In this document: in pieces, positions 36,313 through 38,800 of the stretch | How positions within the stretch are numbered: the first letter of the stretch is position 1 | How the letters are laid out: each line of letters begins with the position of its first letter | NCBI GenBank assembly: GCA_030699205.1 | Contig: JAUYJY010000033.1 | Coordinates: 1 to 38,800, forward strand | Direction of reading: 5' to 3' | From: Candidatus Pacearchaeota archaeon | Lineage (GTDB): Archaea > Nanobdellota > Nanobdellia > Pacearchaeales > GW2011-AR1 | Length of the DNA: 38,800 nucleotides | Notes under the pieces: model-generated | What the model saw: only the letters and a program-made list of their open reading frames with translations | Databases searched by the model: none | Told to the model about the DNA's origin: nothing | Program-made: the position numbers and the translations under genes

Positions 36313-37005
36313 ATGGGATTAATTTTGGGCATTGACGATGCAGGCAGAGGACCTCTAATTGGTCCGATGATTCTTGCAGGAGTTTTAGTCACAAAAACAC
36401 AAGAAGAAAAAATAAAAAAGGCGGGGGCAAAAGATTCAAAACTACTCCCTCATACAGAGAGAATATCTCTCTCTGAATTAATCAAAGAAAACTCAATTTC
36501 CCATAAAATCTTAGAAACCTCTGCACATGAAATAGACAATTCTCTTTCTTCTGGAACAAATCTAAATACTCTCGAGGCGTTGAAATCAGCAGAAATCATC
36601 AACGCATTAAATACAAAAAAAGACAAAATAATTGTAATTGTGGACTGCCCTTCAACAAACCTTCTTGCATGGAAAAATACTTTAATAAGTTTTATAGAAC
36701 ACAAAGAAAATCTAAAAATAAAATGCGAACACAAAGCAGATTTTAATCATCCATCTGTTTCTGCAGCTTCAATTCTTGCAAAAGTAAAAAGAGAGGAAGC
36801 AGTATCTGTCTTAAAAAAACAATACGGAAACATCGGCTCTGGATACCCCTCAGACCCAATAACCATCAAATTCTTAAAAGAAAACGGGGAAAAATATAAA
36901 GATTCAGGAATATTCAGAAAATCATGGTCTACATGGAAGAAAATCTTTCCAGAAGATTCTTTGCAATTTCAGGGAAATAAATTTAAACAGCAAAAATTAT
37001 TTTAA
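36313..37005 (+). CDS. rnhB: ribonuclease HII
   Basis: LILGIDDAGRGPLIGPMILAGVLV, AGAKDSKLL, SVSAASILAKVKRE, GSGYPSDP. Confidence 0.96.
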   Translation: MGLILGIDDAGRGPLIGPMILAGVLVTKTQEEKIKKAGAKDSKLLPHTERISLSELIKENSISHKILETSAHEIDNSLSSGTNLNTLEALKSAEIINALNTKKDKIIVIVDCPSTNLLAWKNTLISFIEHKENLKIKCEHKADFNHPSVSAASILAKVKREEAVSVLKKQYGNIGSGYPSDPITIKFLKENGEKYKDSGIFRKSWSTWKKIFPEDSLQFQGNKFKQQKLF

Positions 37006-37020
37006 AATTTTCTTCAATTT

Positions 37021-37207
37021 TTTATGTCGAAGTTGCTGATGCAGATGAATGCAGCTTTGAGCACAAGAGAATTACTTACCCTTGCCCAAAATTTCAAGAC
37101 GAAACATCTGCATTTAACGAAGTTTGATTTTCCCTCGTGAAGCGAAGCGGAACAGGGCTGGAAAATCAAATTTGGAGAAATGGCGAGCCGAGCCATTTCT
37201 CGTTAAA
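37021..37207. repeat. 65-bp shared head followed by three-way-junction-like inverted repeats
   Basis: 37021-37085 matches 26616-26680; TTTAACGA/TCGTTAAA enclosing TTTGATTTTCC/GGAAAATCAAA and GAGAAATGGC/GCCATTTCTC. Confidence 0.8.
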
Positions 37208-37308
37208 TTCCTCAGCCCGTCCCATAATTCACCAACATTTAAATACTTCAACAGCGTCGATAAGTCAACTAAACATCGTCGGTAAAAACACCGACAAAAG
37301 AGGTAAAA

Positions 37309-38800
37309 ATGGCTTACAAAGATTCTTTCAAAAACCAAAACTGGCTTCTGCCTTTATCAATTAAACGAATGATTCCAGAGAATCACATCTGCTTTTTCGT
37401 TGAGGAATTTGCAGATAACTTGGATTTCTCTGAATTTGACCTGAAGTTTGAGGGAGCAGGAGCTCCAGCATACCATCCGAGAATCTTGGCAAAGATTCTT
37501 TTGCAAGGGATGTTGAGCAAAGAAAGAAGCTCAAGGAAAATTGCTTCAGCATGCAGAGAAAACTTTGTTTTTATGTATCTTGCAGAAAAATTAAATCCAG
37601 ACTTTAGGACAATCTGCCGTTTTCGTAGAGAAAACGCAAATTTCCTGAAGCAAGTTTTCAAAGAGACAATAAAACTTGCTTCCAAATATAATTTGATTGA
37701 CCTGTCTTTCATAGCAATTGATGGAACAACAATGAAAGCAAATGCAAACAGGAAAAGAACTTTGAAAAAAGAACAAATTTCAAAGTTGGACGAGATTGTG
37801 GATAAACTTGTTGAGGAAGATTTGAAACAAGATGAACTTGATGAAAAGTTAGATGAAGAAAATCTAACACATATGGATAAAAGAGATTTCAAGAAAATTG
37901 TTTCTGGATATCGAAGGGTAAAAGATAAAACAAAAATAAAAGAGAAACTTGAGAAAGTTAAAGAAGAAGTCTTTAAAGATGAGAAATTGAAGAAAGTTTC
38001 TTTGACAGATCCTGAAAGCAGGATGATGCAGAACAAGCAGAGAGTCAGAGAACTTTCTTACAACACGCAATTGTCTGTGGATAAAAACCAGATAATTGTT
38101 GCAACTGATGTCTGCCAGGATGGGCACGATGCACATCAGTTAATTCCACAGATTGAAAATGTAAAAGGGAATGTGGAATTAACTGGAGAAGAAAAGTTTT
38201 CTGCGGATTGTGGATACAGCGATGCTGAAAACATAAAGTATTGTGAAGATGCAAAGATTGATTTGTTTGTGCCCTCAAGGGCACAGGCACAAAAGTTTGA
38301 TGGAAAAGAAGAAAGTTTGAACCATGACAAGTATGAATATGACGAAGAAAGAGATGAACTTGTTGTTGGAGGGATGCGGTTTAAGAGAAGTGGAGATTAT
38401 GCAAGAAAAGATGGGAAAAGAATTGCGACTTTTTACAACAATGAATTGAAAAAGAAAAAAGACGTGCCTGAATTTTTCAGAGAGAGGTTAAGGATGAGAG
38501 ATAAGATGGAAACCTCCAAAGGGCGAGAGATTTATGCCTTTAGGAAAATAACTGTTGAGCCAGTTATCGGACAAATAAAAGAAAATCTTGGATTTAGGCA
38601 GTTTTGTCTTCGTGGGTTAGAAGGCGTGCGAATTGAAGTGAATATCGTTGCAAGTGTGCATAATTTGAAGAAGATTTGGAAGAGATTGAGGGAAAGGGAG
38701 AGAGTTTTGGAGAAAAATGGAAATTTATCTGGGAAAAATTTTGATTTTGTGATTTTTAAGGAGATTTATTTTGAGATTGAGTTTATTATGGGACAGCCTC
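37309..38800 (+). mobile_element. IS1182-like (IS5-superfamily DDE) transposase, truncated by window end
   Basis: MAYKDSFKNQNWLLPLSIKRMIPENHICFFVEEF...YHPRILAKILLQGMLSKERSSRKIASACRENFVFMYLAEKLNPDFRTICRFRREN...FIAIDGTTMKANANRKR...ITVEPVIGQIKENLGFRQFCLRGLEGVRIE; open frame to the last base, absent from the supplied ORF track. Confidence 0.9.

Noticed and set aside
37361-38330. Minus-strand ORFs over the IS element (e.g. 37383..38036)
   Set aside because: Antisense shadows of the plus-strand transposase frame, which carries clear family motifs.

Overview
AT-rich archaeal chromosomal window, probably DPANN-like (Pacearchaeota/Woesearchaeota-type; inferred from archaeal uS10, tRNA genes without encoded CCA, TATA boxes and gene repertoire). 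Housekeeping content: glutamate dehydrogenase, M42 aminopeptidase, CcdA/thioredoxin/VKOR redox operon, circularly permuted GTPase, seryl-tRNA synthetase, Kef-type antiporter, uS10, a dTMP/folate cluster (thyA, dcd, DHFR, deoxyribosyltransferase-like), PgsA, RNase HII, and tRNA-Asp, tRNA-Ser and tRNA-iMet. Accessory content: RelBE-type TA pair, a truncated MNT-HEPN pair, retropepsin-like protease next to a DUF5678-like gene, a tightly packed operon of unknown genes (14.4-17.0 kb), a LamG/PRC-barrel surface protein split by one in-frame TAA, and an IS1182-like transposase running off the right edge. The most notable non-coding signals are: (1) a 93-bp double-hairpin MITE-like repeat with TATAG...CTATA ends in six copies, one ending a BRO-family gene and three bracketing serS; (2) a 17-bp direct repeat of the tRNA-Ser 3' end bounding a 2.5-kb island; (3) several multi-hairpin intergenic elements, two sharing a 65-bp head; (4) a TATA-box-preceded candidate structured RNA at about 14.3 kb. 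All calls are by eye; no database searches or folding software were run.
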